DNA from: Bifidobacterium catenulatum DSM 16992 = JCM 1194 = LMG 11043 | Lineage (GTDB): Bacteria > Actinomycetota > Actinomycetes > Actinomycetales > Bifidobacteriaceae | NCBI RefSeq assembly: GCF_001025195.1 | Contig: NZ_AP012325.1 | Coordinates: forward strand, 1,798,001-1,862,000 | Length of the DNA: 64,000 nt | Direction of reading: 5' to 3' | In this document: piece after piece, positions 38,981 through 47,478 of the stretch | How the letters are laid out: each line of letters begins with the position of its first letter | How positions within the stretch are numbered: position 1 is the first letter of the stretch | Made by a program: the position numbers and the translations under genes | The notes under the pieces: generated by a model | What the model was told of the DNA's origin: nothing | The model's database searches: none | Seen by the model: the letters and a program-made list of their open reading frames with translations, nothing else

Positions 38981-39709
38981 TCAGGCGAACAGCTTAAACA
39001 TGGCCGCACCGACGATGGCGCCCAGAATCGGGGCGACGACCGGAATCCAAGCCTCGTCCCAGCGGGAGGAGCCCTTGGATGGAATCGGCAGGATGGCGTG
39101 CAGCAGTCGCGGCATGAAATCGCGGGCTGGGTTCAGGCCAGGACCGGTCGGACCACCCATGGAGGTCACGAGGCCCCACACGATGAAACCAACCACGATG
39201 GATGCGGCAGCATGGTCTTCCTCTCCCCACGGCAGGGACAGGCAGCACAGTGCGCCGACCACGAGCACGAGGGTGCCGAAGAACTCGTTGACGAAGTAGT
39301 TCACGCGATCGTTGTGGGCGTCGGTGGTGCAGAAAGTGCCAAGGATGGCGTTGGCGTCTTCGGTGTCCTTATAGTGCGGATAGTAGGTGATGTATACCAC
39401 GAGCTGACCGACTGCGGCGCCGAGCAACTGAGCGATGATGTACGGCAGCACAAGGTTCCAGTCGAACAGGCCGTTCACCGCCTGGGCGATGGTCATGGCT
39501 GGGTTGATGTGCGCGCCGGAAACGCCACCGAACATGAGCACCGGGAACATCACGCCGAAGCCGTAGCCCATGGCGATGTTCAGCCAGCCTGCATGGTGGC
39601 CCTTAGTGTTCTTCAGTTCAACGTTCGCGACAGCGCCGTTGCCGAAGATCATCAGAATGGCGGTACCGAAGAATTCGGCCGCAAGTTTGACAAAAGTCGA
39701 GTATTCCAC
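38981..39709 (-). CDS. Aquaporin/glycerol facilitator family protein
   Basis: A 242-residue MIP channel with six helices and the two pore half-helices GGVSGAHINPAMT and GPGLNPARDFMP. The Asp after the second NPAR is typical of glycerol-conducting members, and the long third loop (YYPHYKDTEDANAILG) also fits that group. It would let water, glycerol or similar small solutes cross the membrane. No glycerol kinase is near. GTG start with GAGGAA upstream. Confidence 0.9.
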   Translation of the reverse strand: MEYSTFVKLAAEFFGTAILMIFGNGAVANVELKNTKGHHAGWLNIAMGYGFGVMFPVLMFGGVSGAHINPAMTIAQAVNGLFDWNLVLPYIIAQLLGAAVGQLVVYITYYPHYKDTEDANAILGTFCTTDAHNDRVNYFVNEFFGTLVLVVGALCCLSLPWGEEDHAAASIVVGFIVWGLVTSMGGPTGPGLNPARDFMPRLLHAILPIPSKGSSRWDEAWIPVVAPILGAIVGAAMFKLFA

Positions 39710-39879
39710 TGCTGTTTCCTCTATTGCTTCTTCTCTGTAAGAATCACATTGATGTCAATTCCGCTCTCGGCGGACAACAGGGTCCAACACTACTCCCCAC
39801 ACTGGAAGTCGAACACAAAAAAGTTTCGACAAGCCGGCGACTTGCCGGACGGCCATGCAGAAATCGGAAAACAAAAAAA

Positions 39880-39901
39880 CCTTGGAACCGGAGTTCCAAG
39901 G
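39880..39901 (-). terminator. Terminator of tRNA-Lys
   Basis: CCTTGGAAC and GTTCCAAGG form a perfect stem. On the minus strand a T-run follows. Confidence 0.85.
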
Positions 39902-39910
39902 CTTCATCTG

Positions 39911-39984
39911 TGCCCCCTCAGGGATTCGAACCCTGGACACGCTGATTAAGAGTCAGCTGCTCTAACCAACTGAGCTAAAGGGGC
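39911..39984 (-). tRNA. tRNA-Lys (anticodon CTT)
   Basis: The minus strand gives a full cloverleaf: acceptor GCCCCTT/AGGGGGC, D-arm with AGCTCAGTTGGTTAGAGC, anticodon loop CTCTTAA, T-arm CAGGG-TTCGAAT-CCCTG. CCA is not encoded. No prophage sits here. Confidence 0.95.
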
Positions 39985-40199
39985 GTTGGTCTTGCGAGGT
40001 TTTGTTCTCGCTGAGCACGAGAAGTAAATATACTCAGAATCAAGAAGAATGCAACTCTCGGCGTGTCGCGATTGTAAAACCGCTATTTTCCAACGATTTC
40101 AGCATATTACGAAAGTCGCAGGAAAACGCGATTCAACCATCATATTCACCACTCGACCAGCGCAGGCAAGACTTGAAATTACAATTTCTTCACAATTTT

Positions 40200-40388
40200 C
40201 CTAAGGCCGGCAGCGTTGCCGATCCTCAAGCTAGCAAAAACCAGCGCAAGCTGCTTTCCAACAGCGTCGACAAAACCGATAATGCGATCATTCCGAACGG
40301 GCATATCAATGGTGTGGAATCGTTGACGGTCAACAAGGATGGCAAGGTCACGGTCACGCTTGATGACGGTGGCTACATTACTGATTAG
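40200..40388 (+). pseudogene. 3' fragment of an unidentified protein gene
   Basis: The frame ending at 40388 reads AGSVADPQASKNQRKLLSNS and then NGVESLTVNKDGKVTVTLDD. It has ordinary coding composition, a proper stop and a strong terminator 6 bp later. Upstream of about 40190 the same frame loses coding character and has no credible start or ribosome-binding site. I read this as the surviving 3' end of a lost gene. The family is not recognised. Confidence 0.4.
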
Positions 40389-40393
40389 ATATG

Positions 40394-40438
40394 AAAATCC
40401 CCCTGCACAACTGTTTTCAGCTGGTGCAGGGGGATTTT
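40394..40438. terminator. Bidirectional terminator between the gene fragment and rplI
   Basis: AAAATCCCCCTGCAC and GTGCAGGGGGATTTT, a perfect 15-bp stem with A and T runs on both sides. Confidence 0.9.
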
Positions 40439-40521
40439 CCATGCTTAAGCTCAGACGTATCTCAGTCTGAAGTCATTCATCATGGCTGCAACGAATGCAG
40501 TCTCGATGAATGGGGCCGAAA

Positions 40522-40968
40522 TCACTCAGCGACAACCTTCACGGTGAAGGAAGCGGTGATTTCCGGGTGCAGAGCGACGGTCGCAGCGAACTCGCCGGTG
40601 GTCTTGATCGGATCCACGGTGATGTTCTTCGGGTTGACGTCAGCCTTGGAAGACAGAGCGATGGCGATCTTGTCGGCGGAAACACCACCGAACAGCTTGC
40701 CGGACTCGGAGACCTTGGCAGCGATTTCAACGACGGAGCCCTCGATCAGACCCTTGGCGGCAACAGCCTCTTCGCGGGTGGCGACGGCCTTGGCCAGACG
40801 AGCGCGCTTCATGGACTCAATCTGAGCAGCAGCGTTCTTGGACCAAGCAAAGGCGAGGCCCTGCGGAATCAGGTAGTTACGAGCGTAACCGGCCTTGACG
40901 GTCACGACGTCGCCCGGGTGACCCAAGTGATTGACGGACTTGGTAAGAATAACCTTAGCTTCAGCCAT
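40522..40968 (-). CDS. rplI: 50S ribosomal protein bL9
   Basis: A 148-residue protein, normal length. The N-terminal rRNA-binding domain has [20 protein letters not shown] and [14 protein letters not shown] connecting helix follows ([15 protein letters not shown]), then the C-terminal domain with [13 protein letters not shown]. Last gene of rpsF-ssb-rpsR-rplI, 19 bp after rpsR. Confidence 0.97.
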   Translation of the reverse strand: MAEAKVILTKSVNHLGHPGDVVTVKAGYARNYLIPQGLAFAWSKNAAAQIESMKRARLAKAVATREEAVAAKGLIEGSVVEIAAKVSESGKLFGGVSADKIAIALSSKADVNPKNITVDPIKTTGEFAATVALHPEITASFTVKVVAE

Positions 40969-40987
40969 TGTTCAAACCTCTCTCAGA

Positions 40988-41236
40988 TCAGCGACCGGAA
41001 GTGGCGTACGGCAGCAGAGCCATCTCGCGGGCGTTCTTGATAGCCTTGGCGAGCTCGCGCTGTTCCTGCACGGAAACACCGGTGATACGACGGGAACGAA
41101 TCTTGCCGCGATCGGAGATGAACTTGCGCAGCAGGGCAACGTCCTTGTAATCGATCTCGGTGACCTTAGCGGCCTTCAGTGGATTCGGCTTCTTCTTAAA
41201 CGGCTTGACCGGCGGCTGCGGCCTCTTGCGTGACAT
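40988..41236 (-). CDS. rpsR: 30S ribosomal protein bS18
   Basis: An 82-residue protein with [38 protein letters not shown] and AREMALLPY, the core that pairs with bS6. No zinc-binding Cys residues are visible. AAGGAG precedes the start. It sits between ssb and rplI in the standard operon. Confidence 0.97.
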   Translation of the reverse strand: MSRKRPQPPVKPFKKKPNPLKAAKVTEIDYKDVALLRKFISDRGKIRSRRITGVSVQEQRELAKAIKNAREMALLPYATSGR

Positions 41237-41296
41237 CTTGATGTTCTCCTTAAAATCTGGAAATTGCTTTTCTTTTAAGCTGCGATCCGGGCCGGA

Positions 41297-41956
41297 TCAG
41301 AATTCCGGTTCGTCGCTGCTTCCACCAAATTCGGAGGAGCCAAAGGAACCGAACGATGAGGAACCGGAATTATCCGAATTGCCCCACGGATCCGATGCCG
41401 GAGCAGGCTGCACGGCGGGCGCGGCATTGGCTGGAGCGGTAGCCCCACCCTGATAGCCAGCGCCACCGGAATACCCGGCACCGCCCTGATAGCCACCGGC
41501 ATTGCCGGCGAAGCCACCGTTGTTGAACCCGCCGTTGCCGCCAGCGAAAGCATTGCCGCCACGATTGCCGGCAAAATTACCACCGTTGGCATTGGAGGTT
41601 CGCGTGACCTGGGCGGTCGCGTAACGCAGGGACGGACCGATCTCATCGACCTGAAGCTCGATAACCGTGCGCTGGGAACCATCGTTCGCCTGATAGGAAC
41701 GCTGCTGCAAACGACCCTGCGCGATCACACGCATGCCCTTGCTCAGGCTCTGCGCGCAATGTTCGGCCATGTCGCGCCACGCGGAGCAGCGCATGAACAA
41801 AGCCTGACCATCTTCAAACTGGCCCGTATTACGGTTCCAGGTGCGCGGAGTGGAGGCAATCGTGAAGCTGGCCACGGACGAGCCGTTGCCAACCGTACGG
41901 ATTTCGGGATCAGCCGTGAGGTTACCCACCACAGTGATAATCGTTTCGCCTGCCAT
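41297..41956 (-). CDS. ssb: Single-stranded DNA-binding protein
   Basis: A 219-residue protein. The OB fold (about 1-115) has TVVGNLTADPEIRTVGNGS and GMRVIAQGRLQQRSYQ. A Gly/Asn-rich linker with repeated GGxxGGA units follows (about 125-185). The C-terminal acidic tail ends DEPEF, a variant of the DDIPF partner-binding tip. It coats single-stranded DNA and recruits repair and replication proteins. Second gene of the rpsF operon. Confidence 0.96.
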   Translation of the reverse strand: MAGETIITVVGNLTADPEIRTVGNGSSVASFTIASTPRTWNRNTGQFEDGQALFMRCSAWRDMAEHCAQSLSKGMRVIAQGRLQQRSYQANDGSQRTVIELQVDEIGPSLRYATAQVTRTSNANGGNFAGNRGGNAFAGGNGGFNNGGFAGNAGGYQGGAGYSGGAGYQGGATAPANAAPAVQPAPASDPWGNSDNSGSSSFGSFGSSEFGGSSDEPEF

Positions 41957-42012
41957 CGTTACCTACTTACTTTGCAGCTTATTGTTTTGCAGCTTGAAAA
42001 GCTTAGAATTAC

Positions 42013-42300
42013 TTACTTGCGAAGAATCTTCGTACGGATGACGGATTCGTTCAGGTTCAGCAGACGATCGAGTTCGTCGCTGGTGGCCGGCTCAGCGGAG
42101 TAGTTGACCACAACGTAGTTACCTTCGGTCTTGCCAGCGATCTCGTAGGCAAGCTTGCGACGGCCCCAGATGTCGATGTTCTCGACAGCACCGCCTTCCT
42201 TGGTGACAGTTTCCAGATACTGCTCGGTCAGCTTCTTCAGACCGCGCTCATCCAGCTCAGGATCGGCAATGAACATCAGTTCGTACTTATGCGCAGACAT
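42013..42300 (-). CDS. rpsF: 30S ribosomal protein bS6
   Basis: A 95-residue protein with YELMFIADPELDERGLKKL, ENIDIWGRRKLAYEI and EGNYVVVNYSAEP. First gene of the rpsF-ssb-rpsR-rplI operon. GGAGG precedes ATG 42300, and a perfect 7-bp hairpin lies 24 nt further upstream. Confidence 0.97.
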   Translation of the reverse strand: MSAHKYELMFIADPELDERGLKKLTEQYLETVTKEGGAVENIDIWGRRKLAYEIAGKTEGNYVVVNYSAEPATSDELDRLLNLNESVIRTKILRK

Positions 42301-42323
42301 CACCCACCTCCTTCGGACTATCG

Positions 42324-42342
42324 GCCATGGACCTTCCATGGC
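42324..42342 (-). promoter_or_regulatory. Hairpin in the rpsF leader
   Basis: On the minus strand GCCATGG, loop AAGGT, CCATGGC, then CGATAGTCCG and the ribosome-binding site. bS6:bS18 can bind its own leader in several phyla. The CCGA and CCG words here are suggestive but do not prove that motif. Confidence 0.35.
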
Positions 42343-42565
42343 AGGAGTGTGTATGCGTACTGCCTTCACGCATCTATATATAAAAGGGTATAAAGATACG
42401 ATTCAGACAACCTGTTCAGCATAGCCCTTCTGCTGGACGAGCGACAATCGCGCACATTCCGCAAAACAGGCGCGTCATGGGCACCCGCATTGTTATATTG
42501 AATACGGCTATTTTTGTACGGTTGGTATACCGTATTTACGCGACTCTAATTGTGGAAGGCGAAGC

Positions 42566-43579
42566 ATGTCGGCGATTCTCGAAGGCACTCCGGATAAAAA
42601 ACTGGCTTTGGTGACGGGTCGTGCATACCCTGAGCAGGCCCATGAAACCGCGAAATACCTGGGAATTGACGTGCTTGAGACCACGGCTTACGATTTCGCC
42701 AACGGTGAGATGTATGTGCGTTACACCGAGCCGGTGCGTGGTGCCGACGCGTTTGTGATGCAGGCGCATACCGAGCCGATTAACAAGTGGATCATGGAGC
42801 AGCTCATCATGGTTGACGCCATGAAGCGCGCTTCCGCCCGTTCCATCACCGTGGTCGCGCCGTTCCTTGGCTATTCCCGTCAGGATAAGAAGCATCAGGG
42901 TCGCGAGCCCATCACCGCCCGCCTGATTTTCGACCTGTTCCGCGCAGCCGGTGCCGACCGTATTATGACGGTTGACCTGCATGCCGCTCAGGAGCAGGGC
43001 TTCTTCGATGGTCCGGTCGATCATCTCACCGCTACTCCGGTGCTGCTTGACTATGTGCGCAACAACATGCCGCTTGAGAACACCACCATCGTGTCTCCGG
43101 ATGCCGGCCGTATCAAGGTTTCCGAGCAGTGGGCCGCGAAGCTGGGCAATCTGCCGCTCGCCTTCATTCACAAGACTCGTGACACCACTCGCCCGAACCA
43201 TGCCGAGGCGCATGGCATTATCGGCGAGGTCGAAGGCCGCGACTGCGTGGTGGTTGACGACATGATCGACACCGCAGGCACCATCTGCGAGGCTGTGCGC
43301 ACACTGAACAACTCCGGCGCGAAGTCCGTGACGCTGGTTGCCACGCATGGCCTGCTGTCTGGTCCCGCCGTGGAACGCCTGAGGAATTGCGGCGCCAGAG
43401 AAATCGTACTTACCGACACCGTGCCGGTTCCGGAAGAGAAGCGCCTTCCGAATATGACCGTGCTGTCTGTGGCCCCATTGCTGGCCGCCGGCATCCGCTC
43501 CGTGTTCGAATCCGGTTCCGTTTCCACGCTGCTCAACGGCTTGCCCGAAGACATGCGTCCGCGCAACATCTACGCCTGA
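42566..43579 (+). CDS. prs: Ribose-phosphate pyrophosphokinase
   Basis: A 337-residue PRPP synthetase supplying PRPP for nucleotides, His and Trp. Motifs: VVAPFLGYSRQDKKHQGREPI (ATP loop, quoted to 21 in the protein but key part GYSRQDKK), RIMTVDLHAAQEQGFF, and the PRPP loop CVVVDDMIDTAGT. Length is slightly above the usual 310-320. GGAAGG lies upstream of the ATG. It is divergent from the rpsF operon. Confidence 0.95.
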   Translation: MSAILEGTPDKKLALVTGRAYPEQAHETAKYLGIDVLETTAYDFANGEMYVRYTEPVRGADAFVMQAHTEPINKWIMEQLIMVDAMKRASARSITVVAPFLGYSRQDKKHQGREPITARLIFDLFRAAGADRIMTVDLHAAQEQGFFDGPVDHLTATPVLLDYVRNNMPLENTTIVSPDAGRIKVSEQWAAKLGNLPLAFIHKTRDTTRPNHAEAHGIIGEVEGRDCVVVDDMIDTAGTICEAVRTLNNSGAKSVTLVATHGLLSGPAVERLRNCGAREIVLTDTVPVPEEKRLPNMTVLSVAPLLAAGIRSVFESGSVSTLLNGLPEDMRPRNIYA

Positions 43580-43598
43580 TTCGTAATCTTTTCAAAAT

Positions 43599-43632
43599 AA
43601 AAACTCGCCACCACCCGGTCGGCGAGTTTTTT
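43599..43632. terminator. Bidirectional terminator between prs and rbsK
   Basis: AAAAACTCGCC and GGCGAGTTTTTT with a 10-11-nt loop, between convergent genes. Confidence 0.88.
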
Positions 43633-43681
43633 ATATGTACTCTATTTCCTTTTCTTAAAGAGAGAAAAGAGAGAAATCTAG

Positions 43682-44662
43682 CTATCGTCCGATATATGCC
43701 TCGCGAATTTGCGCGGCATTGCCGTAGGAGGCCTGCGCGCCGTAACCAGTGGCGGCATATGCGGACACGTACGAGGCGAGTTCGGCAGCTTCGGAAAGTG
43801 CCATACCTGAGGCAAGACCGGCGAGCACCGTGCCCATGAATGAGTCGCCGCAACCGGTGGTATCCACCGCATTGACCCGCACGGGGGCTATCCGCTGAAT
43901 CGGCGTTGCCGAAGTGGAATCCAATACCACCGAACCGTCACCGCCGAGCGTCACAATCGCCTGTTCGAAACCGAATCCGTGCATCGCTTCCAGCGCATGC
44001 CCCCAGTCGAAACCATCCCAATCGTCGTTTTCCGGCTCGTCAATACCAAGCAACTGCGCCATTTCGTGCTCGTTGACCAACAGAATGTCGGATGCTTCAA
44101 CTAGTTCGGCCGGCAGCGACGGAGTGAACGGCGAATCGTTGAGTAGCACCTTCACGCCCGCTTCGTGGCATATGCGTGCGGCGGCCGTCACTGTTTCGAT
44201 CGGGCTTTCCAAGCATAGGCCAAGCACGGAAGACCGTACCAGCGCCTCACGCACGGATTCCACATAATCCACAGTGACCTGCGCGTTCGATCCCGGAGAG
44301 TAGACGATGGTGTTTTCGCCAGTTGCGTCCACGGTGATCACGGTTGTACCGGATGCTCCAGGCACGCGGCGAACATGCGTGGTGTTCACACCAGCTTCAC
44401 CTAGGGCGCCCAGCAGGAAGTCGGCGTTGGAATCGGAGCCTACCGCGCCGAACATTTGCACGGTTGCGCCGATGCGCGCTGCGGCGGCCGCCTGGTTGCC
44501 GGATTTACCGCCTGGCAGCAGCTGCAGCGGACCGCCGGTGATGGTCTCCCCCGGCCCTGGCAGACGCTGTGCGGTAACGGTGTAATCCGCATTCATCGAG
44601 CCGATTACGGACACCATGCCGTGGATGCGGTCCAATGCAGAGAGAACTTCAGTCGCGCTCAT
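43682..44662 (-). CDS. rbsK: Ribokinase (PfkB family)
   Basis: A 326-residue sugar kinase that phosphorylates ribose, here probably released from nucleosides. Signature 1 is LLPGGKSGNQAAAAARIG and signature 2 VNAVDTTGCGDSFMGTVLAG, with the catalytic Asp and anion hole. AAGGAAG precedes the ATG. It lies 119 bp after the nucleoside hydrolase gene, and the two are controlled by an upstream LacI-type gene. Confidence 0.9.
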   Translation of the reverse strand: MSATEVLSALDRIHGMVSVIGSMNADYTVTAQRLPGPGETITGGPLQLLPGGKSGNQAAAAARIGATVQMFGAVGSDSNADFLLGALGEAGVNTTHVRRVPGASGTTVITVDATGENTIVYSPGSNAQVTVDYVESVREALVRSSVLGLCLESPIETVTAAARICHEAGVKVLLNDSPFTPSLPAELVEASDILLVNEHEMAQLLGIDEPENDDWDGFDWGHALEAMHGFGFEQAIVTLGGDGSVVLDSTSATPIQRIAPVRVNAVDTTGCGDSFMGTVLAGLASGMALSEAAELASYVSAYAATGYGAQASYGNAAQIREAYIGR

Positions 44663-44684
44663 CTTTGTCTTCCTTAAATGAAAA

Positions 44685-44734
44685 GGAGATTTGTGAAATA
44701 TTATTTTTCAGTAATCGCAATTTTACAAATCTCC
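44685..44734 (-). terminator. Intercistronic hairpin between the nucleoside hydrolase gene and rbsK
   Basis: GGAGATTTGT and ACAAATCTCC with further A/T pairing inside. On the minus strand TTTT follows. It may be a partial terminator that lowers rbsK expression relative to the hydrolase. Confidence 0.6.
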
Positions 44735-44781
44735 ATTGTTTATATTGAGGATGTTTTATGCGATTGTTTGGCCGGTTACGC

Positions 44782-45738
44782 TTATTCGGCTTTGGTTGCG
44801 AGTCCGGAGATGCGGGTCATGAATTCGTTCAGGAAGCGCGGCACATCAACGCCGACTGCCACCTTCATGGTTTTGACTGGATTGTTCAGACGGGTTTCGT
44901 CACCGATGGTACGTCCGCGGGTCGGGCCTTCCACGTCGACCTTCATATTGATGTCAAGGGTGGTGACGAGGGTCGGGTCCACTGCCACGCCGACGGCGAG
45001 CGGATCATGCAGTCCGCAGCCGCCCAAGTGCGGGGACGTGGTTTCGTAGGCCTTGATGTAGAAGTCGGTCATGTCGGCCAGAAACCTGCCGGCCTTGGTG
45101 CCGAGGTCACGCCACTGCTGGGTTTCCTTATAGGTGAGCAGGGTCTGCAGGGTTACGTCGAGGCCGATCATGGTGGTCGGAGCGCCGGAACGGAACAGGT
45201 AGTCGGCGGCTTCCGGATCCTGCGAAATGTTGGCTTCCATGCAGGCGTTGCAGTTGCCAGGTACGGTCAGCGCGCCGCCCATGAGCACGATTTGGCCGAT
45301 TTCGTCTTTGATTTCCGGAGCTTTCTTCAGTGCAGCTTCGATGTTGGTCATCGGTCCGGTCGGCACGTAGACGAGATCCTTGCCGTAGGTCTTCACTGCG
45401 TCGATGATGAAGTCGACCGCGGATTCGGTTTCGACGGAACGGTTGGAATCAGGGATGTCCACGTCACCGATTCCGTTGTCGCCGTGGATGAATGCGGAGA
45501 TCGGCAGCACTTCGAAGTGGTCGGTGGTGCTGGAGTGCGGCAGACCTTGATACACCTTGACTTCCGGATGGCCGAGCAGGTCGGTCACGGCCAATGCGTT
45601 GCGCACACCTTGCTCGACAAACACGTTGCCATAGGTACCGGTGATGCCGATCAGCTTGGCTTCCGGGCTTCCCAGGGCATACGAAATGGCAAGTGCGTCA
45701 TCAACACCGGTATCAAGATCGAGAATCATCTTTTTCAT
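44782..45738 (-). CDS. Nucleoside hydrolase
   Basis: A 318-residue inosine/uridine-preferring hydrolase that splits ribonucleosides into base and ribose. The Ca2+-binding N-terminus is ILDLDTGVDDALAI. Later landmarks are VPTGPMTNIEAAL, VLMGGALTVPGNCNACMEAN and the closing HDPLAVG. Ribose goes to the ribokinase of the next gene. GAGGAAAGG precedes the start. Confidence 0.92.
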   Translation of the reverse strand: MKKMILDLDTGVDDALAISYALGSPEAKLIGITGTYGNVFVEQGVRNALAVTDLLGHPEVKVYQGLPHSSTTDHFEVLPISAFIHGDNGIGDVDIPDSNRSVETESAVDFIIDAVKTYGKDLVYVPTGPMTNIEAALKKAPEIKDEIGQIVLMGGALTVPGNCNACMEANISQDPEAADYLFRSGAPTTMIGLDVTLQTLLTYKETQQWRDLGTKAGRFLADMTDFYIKAYETTSPHLGGCGLHDPLAVGVAVDPTLVTTLDINMKVDVEGPTRGRTIGDETRLNNPVKTMKVAVGVDVPRFLNEFMTRISGLATKAE

Positions 45739-45850
45739 GTGTGTGCCTTTCCTCTTTGACGAGCCTGACGACGGTCCGCCACCATACGGGTGCGCCGTCA
45801 GTTATACATCGAACACATTCTTCGGTTGTATTGTGCGTTGACAAGATTTA

Positions 45851-45868
45851 TGATAAAGCGTTTTATCA
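45851..45868. promoter_or_regulatory. Palindromic operator for the LacI-type regulator
   Basis: TGATAAAGCGTTTTATCA is nearly symmetrical around a central CG, as in LacI/PurR-family sites. It lies 113 bp before the nucleoside hydrolase start. A related GATAAACGTTTTA occurs before the regulator gene (about 47083-47097). Confidence 0.6.
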
Positions 45869-46013
45869 ATAACGCAAATTCGACACCACACGCACGGCGT
45901 GTTGCCTTTATTTCCAACATTTACAGAATATTGGAGATACTGATGTCACTGCATATCGAGATTAATCTACGCCACCCGTTTTTTACCGGTCTGCAGCACC
46001 TAAAAATGGCGGT

Positions 46014-47072
46014 TTACGAGCAGGCCGCCTGCACCAATTTCGGCGTAAGCACCTCAACCTGCGGATCGGAAAGCCACGGACGAGCAGCCACCGAATCCAC
46101 ACCGGACTTAGTATGAACCGAAACATCAATCCGCCCACGCAACATATCCCAACAAGCGGCAGCCAGATCAGTCACGCTCTGTTCAACGGTGGTCATACGC
46201 CAACCAAGCCCGAATCGCTTGAGAATATTGTCGTAACCAATCACCTGCATATCCTCAGTAACGCGCAACCCGCGCTCCGCCATACGCTGACGAAAACCAA
46301 GCGCCATCACATCATTGCAGCAGAACACGGCAGTCGCACCGCCATCAATAATCTGATCAGCAGCACGATAGCCACTACCGAAACGGTAATCCCCCTCAGC
46401 ACACAACGCAGAATCAAAATGCTTTCCCGACTGCTCGATAGCATCCACAAAACCACGACGACGCTCCGCGGCACTCAACTCCGCAATATCGCCGGTGACA
46501 ATACCAATACGAGTATGACCACCCTCCAACAGATACTGGGCAGCCAAACGGCCGCCAAGATAATTATCAAAGCCAACCGCATCACACCAACCGCACTGAG
46601 TCAAACGGTCGATCAACACCACAGGGCACGACACAAGCGCCACATCCTCACGCAACCGCCCAACAGCATCGCCAGCACAGGACTCGCGCGCCGGAATCAG
46701 CATCACACCGTCCACCCCACGAGCCGGAAGACGCTGCAACAACTCATGCTCAGTAGCACGCGAATCATCGGAATTGGCCACAATCAGCGAATACCCCTGC
46801 GCAGCGCATTCATCCTCCACGCACTTGGCAAACGCCGCGAAAAACAAGTTCTCAATATCAGGCACAATCAACGCCACCAACTGGGATTGCTTGGTCACCA
46901 AGCTTCGCGCACTCTGATTCGGCACATAATTCAGTTTCTTCGCCGCATCGGCAATGACCCTGCGCTTCTCCTCGGACACGCGAGCAGGACGATTATTCAA
47001 CACCAACGAAACCGTCGTCACAGACACCCCTGCGGCAGCGGCCACATCCTTCAGTGTCGCACGATACGCCAT
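46014..47072 (-). CDS. LacI-family transcriptional regulator
   Basis: A 352-residue repressor. The HTH is ATLKDVAAAAGVSVTTVSLV with hinge VPNQSARSLVTKQ. The periplasmic-binding-like effector domain (about 62-340) has VALIVPDIENLFFAAFAKCV, GVMLIPARES, VGFDNYLGGRLAAQYLLEGG and AVFCCNDVMALG. Position upstream of nucleoside hydrolase and ribokinase suggests it senses ribose or a nucleoside (RbsR-like). AAGGGGG precedes the ATG and may overlap an autoregulatory site. Confidence 0.9.
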   Translation of the reverse strand: MAYRATLKDVAAAAGVSVTTVSLVLNNRPARVSEEKRRVIADAAKKLNYVPNQSARSLVTKQSQLVALIVPDIENLFFAAFAKCVEDECAAQGYSLIVANSDDSRATEHELLQRLPARGVDGVMLIPARESCAGDAVGRLREDVALVSCPVVLIDRLTQCGWCDAVGFDNYLGGRLAAQYLLEGGHTRIGIVTGDIAELSAAERRRGFVDAIEQSGKHFDSALCAEGDYRFGSGYRAADQIIDGGATAVFCCNDVMALGFRQRMAERGLRVTEDMQVIGYDNILKRFGLGWRMTTVEQSVTDLAAACWDMLRGRIDVSVHTKSGVDSVAARPWLSDPQVEVLTPKLVQAACS

Positions 47073-47082
47073 CCAAACCCCC

Positions 47083-47097
47083 TTAAAACGTTTATCC
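47083..47097. promoter_or_regulatory. Candidate autoregulatory site of the LacI-type gene
   Basis: TTAAAACGTTTATC contains the symmetrical core AAACGTTT and shares the GTTTTA half with the site at 45851. It lies 11 bp before the regulator ATG. Confidence 0.4.
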
Positions 47098-47272
47098 CTC
47101 CAGCATAAATACCACGCAAACCTGACGCGCCCAGCATCGCAACAACAAACAAATTCCTTTCACAGCAAAATAATCCGCACTATTTCCACCGGTAAATCGT
47201 TTTTCGAAAGTGTTTTTGTACACTCGCAACGTTTGTCCAAAATGAAAGCCGCACAAGAAAAAAGAACCAGCA

Positions 47273-47380
47273 ATGCGGCCAACCACGCAGAAAAACAATG
47301 CGAGACAGCGCAAAACCATCGCCATCGTCGCAGTGATCGCAGTGGTCACCATCGCGCTCGCAGCCGTCGCCTCTGCGTTT
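47273..47380 (+). pseudogene. Truncated membrane-anchor or signal segment of a lost gene
   Basis: From ATG 47273 the frame encodes a basic N-terminus and a clear hydrophobic helix (TIAIVAVIAVVTIALAAVAS), then runs directly into the repeat hairpin at 47378. The frame stays open for about 95 more codons across the repeat but loses coding character. I read it as the 5' end of an exported-protein gene cut by the repeat element. The family is unknown. Confidence 0.4.
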
Positions 47381-47423
47381 AACGGGGTCAAAGTCGTTCA
47401 AAGATACAACTTTGCCCCCGTTA
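47378..47423. repeat. Hairpin repeat, left copy (downstream of ATPase 1)
   Basis: It begins TTTAACGGGGTCAAAGT and ends ACTTTG-CCCCCGTTA with the same loop as the copy at 48862. The following words CTTTCGCACCGTAT are also shared, so the direct repeat spans about 65 bp. Confidence 0.8.
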
Positions 47424-47478
47424 CAAGCGCTTTCGCACCGTATCTGCCACATATAAGCGAAATAGCATCCACCAAACG

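Noticed and set aside
39098-39949. Plus-strand frame of 283 codons opposite the aquaporin gene
   Set aside because: A shadow of the aquaporin gene that runs on into tRNA-Lys. The channel protein is unmistakable.
46113-47108. Plus-strand frame opposite the LacI-type regulator
   Set aside because: It encodes an Asn/Thr/His-rich string without pattern. The regulator on the other strand has a complete HTH and effector domain.
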